From positions 12,266 to 76,265 of the forward strand of contig CAZAAC010000006.1 of assembly GCA_964483155.1 (NCBI GenBank): 64,000 nucleotides of DNA, written 5' to 3'. Positions 8,928-18,546 of this stretch are shown one piece after another. Within the stretch, counting starts at the first letter, position 1. Each line of letters begins with the position of its first letter. The stretch is from JAAYYM01 sp964483155 (GTDB lineage Bacteria > Bacillota > Clostridia > Lachnospirales > Lachnospiraceae). The notes under the pieces are model-generated. The model did not search any database and had not been told where the DNA came from. It worked only from the letters and a program-made list of their open reading frames with translations. The position numbers and the translations under genes were made by a program.

Positions 8928-10409
8928 TTACCACAAATCTTCCGCCGCCTCATTTGGTAAAGCTATTCTATTTAATCTCATATTATCATTAGCCTTAAAA
9001 TAAGCTGCATCTACATATTTCTGCAATAAATTATCATACACTAAAATACTAATTCCTTCATCATCGGTATTGTATTCCGTACCATCTAGCTTTATTGATA
9101 CACTTTTTGCATCTACCGTCTTTGTTATGACGAGTTCAGATTCCTTACCCAATTTCATTTCTTCCTGATAAGTATCCTCCAAAAAGTAATTTAATATTTT
9201 CCCGCCGCTAAAAATAACGGTACCTTCTGTCATCAGGGCAACATCTGATATCTCCATTTCTGTATAAGCCTTACGTGAAAGCTCATTCATTTGCGAAGTT
9301 GCAGCCGTTCCCTGTACATTTATTACAATCGTGTAATTCTTTTTCTGCATCTGTGACACAAGTTCTAGATATCCACTGTCATTGTCAATTATCTCTAATT
9401 CATTATTTAGTATATTATGCGTCCATAATTCGCCACATAGCTCCCATGATTTGTAATCAGCTTCTCCTGTTCTGTCAGGAATATCATAGTTCGACTTCAA
9501 AAATTCACCCAAATACTTTGTGACTTTCTCGGCGCCAGATGCATTTAAATGCTGTCCGTCGACCGTATCCGTAGAATAATCAATCCCCAGCTCCTCCTGC
9601 TTGCGATAAATTTCCAAAAATAGTACGTCATTCTCTTCAGCAATCTTCTTTGCAGCATTCACAAGGGCTACATCACTCTCAGATAAATAGTGACGCGGCA
9701 TTGTATAGAAAAACAATGCACTATTATTTTCTTTTGCTAATGCAATTATTTTTCTGTAATACTCTTCCACCTTAGGATTTATCGTCCCGATTACCTGTGT
9801 GTCAGTTAATTCATTATTTGGATATACTTTTTTACCTGCCTGAAAGCTCATGGCACCTTTTAAGTAATGCTGTTCAACATTCCATGGGAATTTCAAAAAA
9901 TCTGTTTTCGATAAATTACTGTATCGGTTGTGATAGCTTGGAAAACCTAAAATCATTTCAACTCTGTCTTCCTCTGGCACAGAAACCTGAATTGCATCCC
10001 ACTTATTTTTTGACCATTTCATTCCTGAAAGAGATTTAATCTGAGATGTGTGACTTCCATATTCATCCTCCTCCATCAATTGGTAACATTCCACACCGAT
10101 TACCTTGGGATTTTGATATTCCAATGCTTCCTTCAGATAATAGTATGTCAACCACAATGACTGCGCTGCAGAACCAAGATCATAAGACGCTATTCCGTAA
10201 TCATTCCATAAAACTGCAGGGCTTGTATCAAAGTACATGATACTGCTTCCCAAAAATAATACGTCAACTGAATCCTCCTCCAGTGCATAAAACTCTTCAA
10301 ATGAATTTTCACCCGGGATGTATCCGAATCTGGTAATACCGTTTAAAAGGTAGAGCACTGCAATCAGACATATTATAAAAAATGTCCCTTTTGCGATTTT
10401 CTTTATCAT
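8928..10409 (-). CDS. SGNH/GDSL-type membrane-anchored hydrolase, MBOAT partner
   Basis: About 494 residues: an N-terminal membrane anchor (residues 5-22), then an SGNH-like domain beginning VLFLGSSIMY (block I Ser at about residue 56) and ending near 305 with DGQHLNASGA, the D-xx-H catalytic pair. A C-terminal domain of about 170 residues follows that I do not recognise. I chose ATG 10409 with GAGAGGAGAG just upstream; the longer frame to 10523 overlaps the MBOAT gene. With the MBOAT gene 17 bases upstream it forms a DltB/DltD- or AlgI/AlgJ-type pair: the MBOAT protein carries an acyl group across the membrane and the SGNH protein transfers it to a surface polymer. Confidence 0.75.
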   Translation of the reverse strand: MIKKIAKGTFFIICLIAVLYLLNGITRFGYIPGENSFEEFYALEEDSVDVLFLGSSIMYFDTSPAVLWNDYGIASYDLGSAAQSLWLTYYYLKEALEYQNPKVIGVECYQLMEEDEYGSHTSQIKSLSGMKWSKNKWDAIQVSVPEEDRVEMILGFPSYHNRYSNLSKTDFLKFPWNVEQHYLKGAMSFQAGKKVYPNNELTDTQVIGTINPKVEEYYRKIIALAKENNSALFFYTMPRHYLSESDVALVNAAKKIAEENDVLFLEIYRKQEELGIDYSTDTVDGQHLNASGAEKVTKYLGEFLKSNYDIPDRTGEADYKSWELCGELWTHNILNNELEIIDNDSGYLELVSQMQKKNYTIVINVQGTAATSQMNELSRKAYTEMEISDVALMTEGTVIFSGGKILNYFLEDTYQEEMKLGKESELVITKTVDAKSVSIKLDGTEYNTDDEGISILVYDNLLQKYVDAAYFKANDNMRLNRIALPNEAAEDLW

Positions 10410-10426
10410 TTTCTCTCCTCTTTCTA

Positions 10427-11932
10427 CTAAAACTGAAAATAGATGAAGTCCTGCGCTGAATACATAGGACCATAGACTCCAAACAGGAAGATTGCTCCTA
10501 TCGCGCCTATATATATTATCCATCTAAACCAAGTGTTTTGCTTTAAAAAAATATTTCTAAGTCCATCTTTTTTCATCATCTTCATACAATCTATAATAAA
10601 CAATACTGCAATCGCTGCCATTGCAATCCAAAATTCAACTTTATCAAGTCCCCATGTGTATAGACTACCGTCAAATAAACACCACGGATCAATGTTTTTA
10701 ATTGCATTTTTCAGCATTCCCATGGCCTCTCCAACACTTTCTACTTTAAAAAAGATCCATGCAAAATCTACCAAAATAAATGTAATAATCATCTGGCCGA
10801 TGCGAAAACTCTTTGCTTCTGTATCTACTTTAAAACATTGCAAACACCATTTTCTAACAGGCATCAGCAGGTTCCCTGCGATCTGATATAATCCGTGTAG
10901 CCCGCCCCAAATAACAAAATGCCACGCTGCTCCATGCCATAATCCACTCAGCAAAAATACAATCATAATATTGATATATTTTCTCCCTTTAGAGCACCTG
11001 TTACCTCCGAGCGGAATATAGACATAGTCTTTAAACCATGAGCTTAAAGATATATGCCATCTTCTCCAAAAATCCGAAATATTTGTCGCAAAATAAGGCG
11101 TATTAAAATTCTTCATAAGTGTAATTCCCATTATCTCGGAAGCACCAATTGCAATATTCGTATAACTGCTGAAATCGCAATAAATTTGAATCGTAAAGAA
11201 AAATGTGGCCAAAATAAAAGCTGAAGCTCCGTGAGATTCGTGATTCGTATATACATAATCAACCAGAATTGCCAATCGATCTGCAATTACCATTTTCTGA
11301 AAATATCCCCAGAGCATTAGTATCAAACCACTCGTAATGCGCTTTGTATCCCATACTTTAATTTTGTCCATATTTCTAAATTGTGGGAGCAGGCTATTAG
11401 AACGTCCTATTGGTCCTGCCGCCAGTTGTGGGAAAAATGATACAAATAATGCATATCTAACAAAATTCTTTTCTGCTGGAACGTCGCCTCTATACAAATC
11501 TATGATATAGCCTAATGCTTGAAAGGTATAGAAAGAAATACCTATAGGCAAAATAATATCAAATGGCATTTCTATCATTGGTCTCTGCACTTTATTCAAT
11601 ACGCTATTAATCGTATCTAACGCAAACCCTGTATACTTAAAAATAAACAAAATAAACAAATTTATAACTAATGCAATAACAATGCATCTCTTTTTTACTT
11701 TTTTCTTCTCATTTTCATCTTCTAAGCCATTAGCCTTGTCCAATACAATTCCACAGCTATAGGTAACAATCGTTGAAGATAAAATCAAAATTGCATATTG
11801 AGGATTCCAGCTCATATAAAAATAATAACTGGAAATAAGAAGCCAAACATAACGTAATTTAGCAGGTATAAAAAAATAGATGAATAAGACCACTGGAAAA
11901 AATAAAAGAAAATAATAAGAATTAAATTGCAT
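10427..11932 (-). CDS. MBOAT family O-acyltransferase
   Basis: About 501 residues, polytopic. It carries the AlgI/DltB-type core: NFNTPYFATNISDFWRRWH, LSSWFKDYVYIPLGGNR, and the conserved histidine motif GLWHGAAWHFVIWGG near 335-350. ATG 11932 has GGAGAG 6 bases upstream; the frame extends upstream without a site. Role: membrane transfer of acetyl (or another acyl) groups from a cytoplasmic donor to an extracytoplasmic acceptor, working with the adjacent SGNH protein. Which glycan is modified cannot be read from the sequence. It is the first of two MBOAT pairs in the window. Confidence 0.88.
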   Translation of the reverse strand: MQFNSYYFLLFFPVVLFIYFFIPAKLRYVWLLISSYYFYMSWNPQYAILILSSTIVTYSCGIVLDKANGLEDENEKKKVKKRCIVIALVINLFILFIFKYTGFALDTINSVLNKVQRPMIEMPFDIILPIGISFYTFQALGYIIDLYRGDVPAEKNFVRYALFVSFFPQLAAGPIGRSNSLLPQFRNMDKIKVWDTKRITSGLILMLWGYFQKMVIADRLAILVDYVYTNHESHGASAFILATFFFTIQIYCDFSSYTNIAIGASEIMGITLMKNFNTPYFATNISDFWRRWHISLSSWFKDYVYIPLGGNRCSKGRKYINIMIVFLLSGLWHGAAWHFVIWGGLHGLYQIAGNLLMPVRKWCLQCFKVDTEAKSFRIGQMIITFILVDFAWIFFKVESVGEAMGMLKNAIKNIDPWCLFDGSLYTWGLDKVEFWIAMAAIAVLFIIDCMKMMKKDGLRNIFLKQNTWFRWIIYIGAIGAIFLFGVYGPMYSAQDFIYFQF

Positions 11933-11989
11933 AATTGCTCTCCAATCTAGACATGGTAATACTATCACGTTATAAAATAAAAATCAACT

Positions 11990-12031
11990 TTTCAAAAAAG
12001 AGGAATCGATTTCTTTGAAATCGATTCCCTC
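11990..12031 (-). terminator. Rho-independent terminator after HPr gene
   Basis: A strong hairpin: 12-base arms GGAATCGATTTC and its complement around a short loop (12000-12031), followed on the minus strand by TTTTTT. It ends transcription of the HPr gene and separates it from the MBOAT operon. Confidence 0.9.
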
Positions 12032-12032
12032 T

Positions 12033-12296
12033 CTATTCACCTAATCCGTTTTCTATTGCTTCTACTAACGTCTTTAATGCCTTATCTTCATCTTCGCCCT
12101 CACAGACAAATTCAACTTCATCTCCACATTTTACGCATGCACCCAGTACACTTAAAACGCTCTTTGCATTTGCTGTACTCTCTCTAAAACTAAAAGTGAT
12201 TAAAGACTTGAATTGCATTGCTTCCTTACAAAGAATTCCTGCCGGTCTTAAATGCAGACCCGTAGGATTTTTAATAACCACCTTTTGCCTTACCAT
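12033..12296 (-). CDS. ptsH: HPr family phosphocarrier protein
   Basis: 87 residues from ATG 12296 (GGAGGT about 10 bases upstream). The phosphotransferase active site NPTGLHLRPAG places the phosphoryl-accepting histidine exactly at position 15, and the regulatory serine lies exactly at 46 (NAKSVLSVLG). HPr relays phosphate from enzyme I to sugar-specific EIIA proteins, and its Ser46 phosphorylation by HPr kinase drives CcpA-type catabolite control in Firmicutes. With both residues present this is HPr rather than Crh, although no ptsI is adjacent, so it could be a second HPr-like copy. Confidence 0.9.
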   Translation of the reverse strand: MVRQKVVIKNPTGLHLRPAGILCKEAMQFKSLITFSFRESTANAKSVLSVLGACVKCGDEVEFVCEGEDEDKALKTLVEAIENGLGE

Positions 12297-12449
12297 TTTC
12301 CCGCTTACCTCCGTTCTATACTGTTTTTCTGCGGTTCTGCAAAGCAAACATACTTTTTGCCTTGTTTCTTATCGTATTATATCATTTTATGTATTTTATC
12401 ACAAGTAATTTGCTCTATTTTGCATATTTACTATACAATTTCTCCAATT

Positions 12450-13799
12450 TTATAAAACAACGTTTTGAATTAACTCCGCTAATTTCTTTGCCTCATCTTC
12501 TATAACAGTCTGCTCTTTTCCTTCTATCATTACCCGAACAAGTGGCTCTGTACCAGATGGACGAATCAAAACGCGTCCCTTCCCAGCAAATTTTTCTTCT
12601 AATTGTGCTATTGCGTTTGCAATCTCAGGATACTCCATAAAAGACTCTTTCTTATGATTGGGTACCTTTGCATTGACGAGAGCCTGTGGCAGAACCTCCA
12701 TAATATCCGTCAATTTGGATAAAGGCTTTTTGCTCTCAACTAATACTTCCAGCAGATGCAAGGCACTTAATAATCCATCCCCCGTTGTGTTTTCATCCAG
12801 AAAGATAATATGACCTGATTGCTCGCCACCTAAATTTGCTCCGATTTCAAGCATTCTTTCCAGGACATAACGATCTCCAACCTTTGTCTGCTCAATTTTA
12901 ATTTTCTTCTCTTTTCCCATTATGAAAAAACCAAGATTACTCATAATAGTCGCCACTATTGTATCATTCTTTAATTTATTTTTCTTTTTCATATGATAAC
13001 CAATAATAGCCATCAGTTCGTCGCCGTCAACCTGCTTGCCATTCTCGTCTACAGCCAGCACCCTGTCAGCGTCTCCATCAAAAGCCAGTCCTAATGCTGC
13101 TTTCTCATATACGACTCTTGCCATAAGTTCTTCCATATGTGTGGAACCACAATTGGCATTAATATTCGTACCGTCCGGATTTGTATGAATTGCAATCACC
13201 TCTGCCCCAAGTTCCTTTAATGTCTCAGTGGATGTATAATAAGAAGCACCCTCTGCACAATCAATTACAATCTTAAGACCTGCTAATTCTACAGGGACTG
13301 CTTTCATGGCATGATTGATATACTCTTCTCTTGCATCATTTCTGTATTTTATTTTTCCAACACTCGTGCCCGTCGGAAATAAAATGCCATCCATATTGCT
13401 ATTTATATAACCCTCTATTTCATCCTCTATTTCATCAGAAAGCTTATATCCTTCTCCATTAAAAAACTTTATGCCATTAAATTCTACAGGATTATGTGAC
13501 GCAGAAATCACTACTCCCGCATCCACTTTATATTTACGCGTCAAATATGCAACCGCAGGTGTAGGAACCACTCCCACATAGACTGCATTTGCTCCCACTG
13601 AACATATCCCTGCCATTAAAGCATTTGCTAACATATCACCCGACATTCTAGTATCACATCCAACCATAATTGTTGGTCTGTGTGAATTGTGTTTTGTCAA
13701 TGCATAAGCCCCTGCCTGTCCCAACTGCATTGCCAGCATTGGGGTTAATTCTGAATTTGCGACTCCGCGTACTCCATCTGTTCCAAACATTCTAGCCAT
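12450..13799 (-). CDS. glmM: Phosphoglucosamine mutase
   Basis: 449 residues. It interconverts glucosamine-6-phosphate and glucosamine-1-phosphate for UDP-GlcNAc and peptidoglycan synthesis. Seen: N-terminal FGTDGVRG, phosphoserine loop ISASHNPVEFNG with the catalytic Ser at about 101, metal-binding FDGDADR near 240, and the phosphate-binding RPSGTEPLVRVM near 415. Start ATG 13799 has AGGAG. One base separates it from the cdaR stop. The cdaA-cdaR-glmM order is conserved across Firmicutes, where GlmM is known to bind and inhibit CdaA, linking cell-wall precursor supply to c-di-AMP. Confidence 0.97.
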   Translation of the reverse strand: MARMFGTDGVRGVANSELTPMLAMQLGQAGAYALTKHNSHRPTIMVGCDTRMSGDMLANALMAGICSVGANAVYVGVVPTPAVAYLTRKYKVDAGVVISASHNPVEFNGIKFFNGEGYKLSDEIEDEIEGYINSNMDGILFPTGTSVGKIKYRNDAREEYINHAMKAVPVELAGLKIVIDCAEGASYYTSTETLKELGAEVIAIHTNPDGTNINANCGSTHMEELMARVVYEKAALGLAFDGDADRVLAVDENGKQVDGDELMAIIGYHMKKKNKLKNDTIVATIMSNLGFFIMGKEKKIKIEQTKVGDRYVLERMLEIGANLGGEQSGHIIFLDENTTGDGLLSALHLLEVLVESKKPLSKLTDIMEVLPQALVNAKVPNHKKESFMEYPEIANAIAQLEEKFAGKGRVLIRPSGTEPLVRVMIEGKEQTVIEDEAKKLAELIQNVVL

Positions 13800-13800
13800 T

Positions 13801-15141
13801 TCATTCGTCTCCTGACGTTTCGTTGTTAAGTGGGAAATCCTCTTCTGTTACTTCTTCTCCCATCTTTCGTAAAATAAAACTCATCATTTTTTGTTCTGAA
13901 TCCGAAATACCTTCCGGATAATTAAACGTAACTTTACCTGTGTATAAACCAGTTAAACTATCCTCTTCCTTGATGTCTGGGTCACCTTGTGGAATCACTT
14001 CTCCCACATCAATTACGCCAGTCGCTGTACTACCGTCAAACGCATCAAATGCTTCTCCCAGTCCGCTTACCTTGGCCGGTAGTGCGCCTCCGATATCTGT
14101 CAGGATTGCCTCATATCCCTCTGGAATATTAGTAAACGTAATACCCTGCGTTGGAATACTCACTTCTTTTACCTGCAAGACATCTATATAAACTTTTGCT
14201 ACTACTTCTCCACCAAATGATGGGTCCGCAAATCGAATTCCATCTGGCAGATAATCTGAAATGTTGACTGCTGTTTCAAAAGTTGCATTCGCACCATCAA
14301 TAGATAATACTTCCTTTGGAATTGATAAAGCATTTATCCCATTCAAAATATTACTCTTCCCTGCTATCGTAACTGTTGCAGGCGTACTTTCTATCAAGCC
14401 TGTGGCACCGTAACCATCTGCTGCATTCCCTGATATCGAAAAGTATACCGGTATATCTTTTGTCTGTAGCATTTCTACCGTAACATGAACTGTATCAACA
14501 CTACATGTTATCATATCGCTTTCCACAAGCTCATCACTTAAATCATATAGTTCTACCTTTGCACTTGTAGATATATCTTTGCTTAAACCCGAAGCATCCA
14601 CTGTTGCAACAGCCCTGACGATCTTAGAAACAATTGATACCGGCCCAGAAATGGAGGCAATATTCACATTAGATGAAACATCACCTAGGGAATAACCTTG
14701 CTCTGGTGTTCCGGTCGCTTCTACCTCAATTGAGAACTGTTTCTTTGCCAGGTCTTCAATAAGCACCTTTAAATTCTTTGTCTTAGGTACTATAGATTCT
14801 ATCTTATCAGAATACAGCGTTGTTTTCACATCTATAGCAACTGTATCCATAAATGTCATATCCATCATATCCGCTGTTGCTTTAATATTATCTCTTGATA
14901 AATTATCAATTACAGACCGCTTTCCCGTTACAACAACACTAATGGAATCACTGTTGTCTAATACTTCATATATCTTCCCTTCGTTGGTAATGGCATCACT
15001 ATTTTGCACTTCCACAGATATAGGGGAAAATGTTCTCGATATCACAGGATCATCTAAATTTACGACTACCAGCCATAATATACTTGCTGCCAACACTGCG
15101 AGAATTTTCAGGCCGATATTATATGTTAGTCTCGTCTTCAT
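13801..15141 (-). CDS. cdaR: YbbR-domain protein, CdaA regulator
   Basis: About 446 residues: an N-terminal membrane helix (KILAVLAASILWLVV, residues 10-24), then extracytoplasmic beta-rich repeats typical of YbbR domains (roughly four, between 30 and 400), ending in an acidic tail. CdaR in Bacillus and Listeria interacts with the diadenylate cyclase CdaA and tunes its activity from outside the membrane. I chose ATG 15141 (GAAGG upstream); this overlaps the 3' end of cdaA by 23 bases, consistent with coupled translation. Confidence 0.88.
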   Translation of the reverse strand: MKTRLTYNIGLKILAVLAASILWLVVVNLDDPVISRTFSPISVEVQNSDAITNEGKIYEVLDNSDSISVVVTGKRSVIDNLSRDNIKATADMMDMTFMDTVAIDVKTTLYSDKIESIVPKTKNLKVLIEDLAKKQFSIEVEATGTPEQGYSLGDVSSNVNIASISGPVSIVSKIVRAVATVDASGLSKDISTSAKVELYDLSDELVESDMITCSVDTVHVTVEMLQTKDIPVYFSISGNAADGYGATGLIESTPATVTIAGKSNILNGINALSIPKEVLSIDGANATFETAVNISDYLPDGIRFADPSFGGEVVAKVYIDVLQVKEVSIPTQGITFTNIPEGYEAILTDIGGALPAKVSGLGEAFDAFDGSTATGVIDVGEVIPQGDPDIKEEDSLTGLYTGKVTFNYPEGISDSEQKMMSFILRKMGEEVTEEDFPLNNETSGDE

Positions 15142-16012
15142 CCTTCGACCTTCCTTTCCAAAGAACAAATTTCTTTTCTTCTACTACTTTGTGTTGAATC
15201 AACTGTAGCTTCCCACGCAAAAAGTCAGCGTCAATGTTTCGATAAAGTTCCCCTCCAAAAGCCAGTGAAACCTTACCACTCTCCTCAGACACAATAATCG
15301 TTAGTGAATCTGTTAATTCAGAAATTCCAACACCCGCTCTGTGTCTTGTCCCAAGATCCTTACTAAGTTCCATATTATCCGATAACGGTAAATAACAAGT
15401 CGCAGAAACAATACGGTTTCCGCGTAAAATAACAGCACCATCATGCAATGGTGTATTATGCTCAAATATATTAATAATAATTTGGTTGGAAACAATAGAA
15501 TCCAGCATGATTCCAGTTCTTTCATACTCCATCAGCGAGTCTGTCTGTTCAATCACAATCAGTGCCCCTGTTTTAACTTTTCCCATTTCAAAGCTGGCTT
15601 TTATGATTTCATTGATTGTACGGTCACTGAATAGTTCTCCTGCAACTCGCATATTATCAAATGAAAATAGAGATGAAAAGAAGTTTCTTTTTCCCAGTTG
15701 TTCAAGCGCTCTACGAAGCTCTGGTTGAAATACAATAACAGCAGCCATTATGGCAACGCTAAATACCTTAGACACAATCCAAAGAATTGTTGTCATATTA
15801 AATATGGCAGCAATCATAATAAACATCAAAATTACCAATATGCCTTTAAGCAATGACCAAGCTTTTGTATTCTTAATCCATGCTAAAATGTGATAGACTA
15901 AAAATGAGATGATAATAATCTCGACTAAATCTGTCCACATGATCTTCGGCAATGATAACCATGATATATATTTGTCTGAGAATATGGCTATTTGCTCAAA
16001 AAAATGTTTCAT
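15119..16012 (-). CDS. cdaA: Membrane diadenylate cyclase
   Basis: 297 residues: three membrane helices (about 27-45, 53-72, 75-95) followed by a DisA-N-type cyclase domain. The catalytic DGA motif (LHDGAVI, 191-193) and RHR motif (TRHRAG, 223-225) are both intact, so c-di-AMP synthesis from two ATP is expected. c-di-AMP controls potassium and osmolyte transport and cell-wall stability. Start ATG 16012 has GGGAG about 10 bases upstream. It overlaps cdaR and sits 2 bases after the upstream membrane protein gene. Confidence 0.96.
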   Translation of the reverse strand: MKHFFEQIAIFSDKYISWLSLPKIMWTDLVEIIIISFLVYHILAWIKNTKAWSLLKGILVILMFIMIAAIFNMTTILWIVSKVFSVAIMAAVIVFQPELRRALEQLGKRNFFSSLFSFDNMRVAGELFSDRTINEIIKASFEMGKVKTGALIVIEQTDSLMEYERTGIMLDSIVSNQIIINIFEHNTPLHDGAVILRGNRIVSATCYLPLSDNMELSKDLGTRHRAGVGISELTDSLTIIVSEESGKVSLAFGGELYRNIDADFLRGKLQLIQHKVVEEKKFVLWKGRSKDEDETNI

Positions 16013-16014
16013 CG

Positions 16015-16971
16015 TCAGTCTTCTCCCATTGTCCTTCTTTCAGTTCCGCGAGGATTTATCCTCTTTACCTTTACAGTTGGCGTTGCCATAGATATCTTAG
16101 GAATTGCTTTCACATAGTAATAATATTCGTCATCCTCAAACTGCACATACTCTGTCCGCGAATAGTCAACATTAAAAATGAAGAATTGAAGCACTAAAAC
16201 AATTAGTACAGAAAAAATGCTTCCTAAAATGATAGCTCCAAAATTGACATCTAAATCAAGAGAAAAATCTCCTATCAATATTATCATAATATTTGCTATT
16301 GCACCAATTCCAAGCGCAAGTTTCCACGAATGGTCTAAAGAAAGTCTCTTAATCACATATACCAATATAATTGTAACACCAAAGGCAAGTACCATTAATA
16401 TCATTTCTTTATTACTCGTTATGTTATCAACAACATATTTAAAATTAGAAGCCGCACTGTCAGATTCTAAATTGCCTAACTGTGTTGCATTATCCTTCAC
16501 ATATTTAAGTATATAATATACTATCGTTCCACATCCAACTGAAACCGCTGACATTGGGTTTCCCACAAATCCCATGGAAAGTGGTATGACGTAGGGAATC
16601 TTTAATGCAAAACAAATCGGTGTTAACAATACAGCCATAGCATCTTTTGGTGAAAATCTAAAATATAGAACAAACATTAGTACAAAAACCAAAAGTACCA
16701 CGATTGCACATTCCAAAGAAAGAGCATACATATGTAATATAACGTAACCTGCTGCAAATATAATAATCATGTTGCTTGGCAGAAATGAACATACCAAAGC
16801 TACAATAATGGCAATCGCCGGACTTTTCAGTTTATTCATATAACCAACATTGCCATTAATAATCAGTAAAACAACTAAAGCCATTAAAAACTTCAGTAAC
16901 GGCAAAATATATACTTCAAGTCTTGCATAAAACTTAATTAAACGTTCTTTTATTACTAATAACTGCGTCAT
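16015..16971 (-). CDS. Conserved polytopic membrane protein, function unknown
   Basis: About 318 residues with eight to nine hydrophobic segments between residues 20 and 270, then a short cytoplasmic tail rich in Glu, Asp and Tyr followed by basic residues (EDDEYYYYVKAIPK...). I chose ATG 16971 because AAGGA lies 9 bases before it; the longer frame begins with TTG. It lies 2 bases upstream of cdaA and 40 bases after another unknown membrane protein, so all three are likely co-translated. Lachnospiraceae carry genes of this kind beside cdaA as I recall, but I cannot name a function. Confidence 0.7.
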   Translation of the reverse strand: MTQLLVIKERLIKFYARLEVYILPLLKFLMALVVLLIINGNVGYMNKLKSPAIAIIVALVCSFLPSNMIIIFAAGYVILHMYALSLECAIVVLLVFVLMFVLYFRFSPKDAMAVLLTPICFALKIPYVIPLSMGFVGNPMSAVSVGCGTIVYYILKYVKDNATQLGNLESDSAASNFKYVVDNITSNKEMILMVLAFGVTIILVYVIKRLSLDHSWKLALGIGAIANIMIILIGDFSLDLDVNFGAIILGSIFSVLIVLVLQFFIFNVDYSRTEYVQFEDDEYYYYVKAIPKISMATPTVKVKRINPRGTERRTMGED

Positions 16972-17010
16972 TGTTTGAAGTCCTTTCAAATCATGTAATG
17001 GTACATAACT

Positions 17011-17409
17011 CTATTTTCTGCCTTCTTTTTCATACATAACATATAATTCTCTTAATTGTGAAAAATAAGAATGTAAGCTTTTTTTTGCTTTTGTATAACG
17101 ATAAGAATATACAATATAAGAAATGAGCATATAGCCAATCAAAATACAGGCATATGTAGTTAATACCGTCTTCAGTAATGCAACAAGATCCATCTTGTAA
17201 ATATCTTCTAAAAAAATCTCCAGGTCATAATACACATACATGGCAATTACAAGAGCAAAGGCAATCGTCGCACTGATTGCACCTTTTACAACTTGAAAAC
17301 TAATATAATCACCTCTGAAATAATTACTAATGGGTATTGTTTTCTTTCCCTCATTTTCTTCATAAGCGGCCATTTTAGTCATTAGCCTTATTCTTTCTTC
17401 ATTCAACAT
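17011..17409 (-). CDS. Small two-helix membrane protein, function unknown
   Basis: 132 residues. A charged N-terminus (about 40 residues) is followed by two membrane helices (about 42-62 and 78-105) and a basic C-terminal tail (YRYTKAKKSLHSYFSQL...). ATG 17409 shares a base with the stop of yvyF and is preceded by AAGGATGG. No family recognised. Its place between yvyF and the cdaA-linked membrane protein suggests a cell-envelope role, an inference from position only. Confidence 0.7.
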   Translation of the reverse strand: MLNEERIRLMTKMAAYEENEGKKTIPISNYFRGDYISFQVVKGAISATIAFALVIAMYVYYDLEIFLEDIYKMDLVALLKTVLTTYACILIGYMLISYIVYSYRYTKAKKSLHSYFSQLRELYVMYEKEGRK

Positions 17410-17828
17410 TACATTCCATCCTTATTTAAAAACCGCATTTTGGCAGGATCAGTAGTGCTCTTTTTTTGGGTCGATATGTTTGATGCTGTATGTCTTCCCG
17501 CACTCATTAAATCTTTCATTGTCTCCGATTTACACTTGTCACAGTAGCGTCCTGTTAAGATTGCTACGCCGCATATTTCACAAGCAATACCCGTTACTGA
17601 GTCCGCAGAAAAAACCAGTCTTTCTTCTCTGACCCATTGGTGAAGCTGCGCAACATCAACATCACACTCCTCCGCGACTACTGTCAGGGGAACAGACTTG
17701 TTTTCCTGTATAAAGGCCTTGACCTCCTGGAATTTTTTCTCCAACTCTTCTTTACACGAGGGACAGATGGGTAATCCCGTTATATAATTAAATAATCTGT
17801 TACATTTTCTACAATTACGTACGTTCAT
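17409..17828 (-). CDS. yvyF: YvyF-like flagellar operon protein (TIGR03826 type)
   Basis: 139 residues. An N-terminal zinc ribbon (CRKCNRLFNY...CPSC, residues 6-29), a middle helical segment with a helix-turn-helix-like stretch (VVAEECDVDVAQLHQWV), and a second zinc ribbon (CEICGVAILTGRYCDKC, about 82-99). This matches the YvyF family, which in B. subtilis lies between comFC and flgM and regulates flagellar filament gene expression. Here it also follows comF, overlapping it by 14 bases. GGAGG precedes ATG 17828. Confidence 0.8.
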   Translation of the reverse strand: MNVRNCRKCNRLFNYITGLPICPSCKEELEKKFQEVKAFIQENKSVPLTVVAEECDVDVAQLHQWVREERLVFSADSVTGIACEICGVAILTGRYCDKCKSETMKDLMSAGRHTASNISTQKKSTTDPAKMRFLNKDGM

Positions 17829-18546
17829 ATATCATTCCTCCTCCAATATCTAATCCGACAGATATCGTAATAAAATAGATTTTTTCAACGCCTGCCTGCT
17901 TTAACAATGATGATACTGCATCTATTGTACTTCCTGTCGTATAAATATCATCAATTAAAATGACCGTACTTAATTTTACATCATTTTGTACTATTTTAAA
18001 AGCCTTTTTCAAATTATTTTGGCGTTCCTGGCTATTTAATTGTTTTTGTGCTTTGGTTTTTTTATGGCGGATTATAAGATCCGTACAGACGGGGATAGAC
18101 AATTCCTTTTCCAGTTCTTTTGCTATTAGTTCAGATTGGTTAAAGCCCCTCCACTTTTTTCTGGATTTGTGAAGTGGAATCGGTATCATTGCATCGGCTT
18201 TCCACCGTTCAATATCTTTGCTTAAAAAGCGAATCATCTCTTCTGCATAAAATTTTGCATATTCGCACCTATGATTATACTTAAATTGCGCAATACTTTT
18301 CTTCATAATCTCATCATATACAAAAACTGCTTTTCCAGCATCAAAGAAGTGTTTTTTAGAGAAACAGTCTCTACAATATTCCTCCTCAGCATTTGCCGCA
18401 GAAAGTGGCTTTCCGCATTTTAAGCAACAAGGTCCAACTGCATACTTCACTAACATACGACACTCCGGGCAAGCTTTCTCGCCCTTTGGCATTACGATAT
18501 CTCCACATATGGGGCAACGTGGCGGAAATAAAATCTCTAAAAGCAT
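17815..18546 (-). CDS. comFC: ComF family phosphoribosyltransferase-like protein
   Basis: 243 residues. The N-terminus carries two zinc-ribbon pairs (CPICG...CPEC and CCLKCGKPL...CRDC) and the C-terminal half is a type I phosphoribosyltransferase fold with the PRPP loop VILIDDIYTTGST near 200. ComFC takes part in natural DNA uptake in competent bacteria. It overlaps recD2 by 10 bases and yvyF by 14, so it is translated as part of one operon. Whether the organism is competent cannot be judged; other com genes are not in the window. Confidence 0.92.
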   Translation of the reverse strand: MLLEILFPPRCPICGDIVMPKGEKACPECRMLVKYAVGPCCLKCGKPLSAANAEEEYCRDCFSKKHFFDAGKAVFVYDEIMKKSIAQFKYNHRCEYAKFYAEEMIRFLSKDIERWKADAMIPIPLHKSRKKWRGFNQSELIAKELEKELSIPVCTDLIIRHKKTKAQKQLNSQERQNNLKKAFKIVQNDVKLSTVILIDDIYTTGSTIDAVSSLLKQAGVEKIYFITISVGLDIGGGMIYERT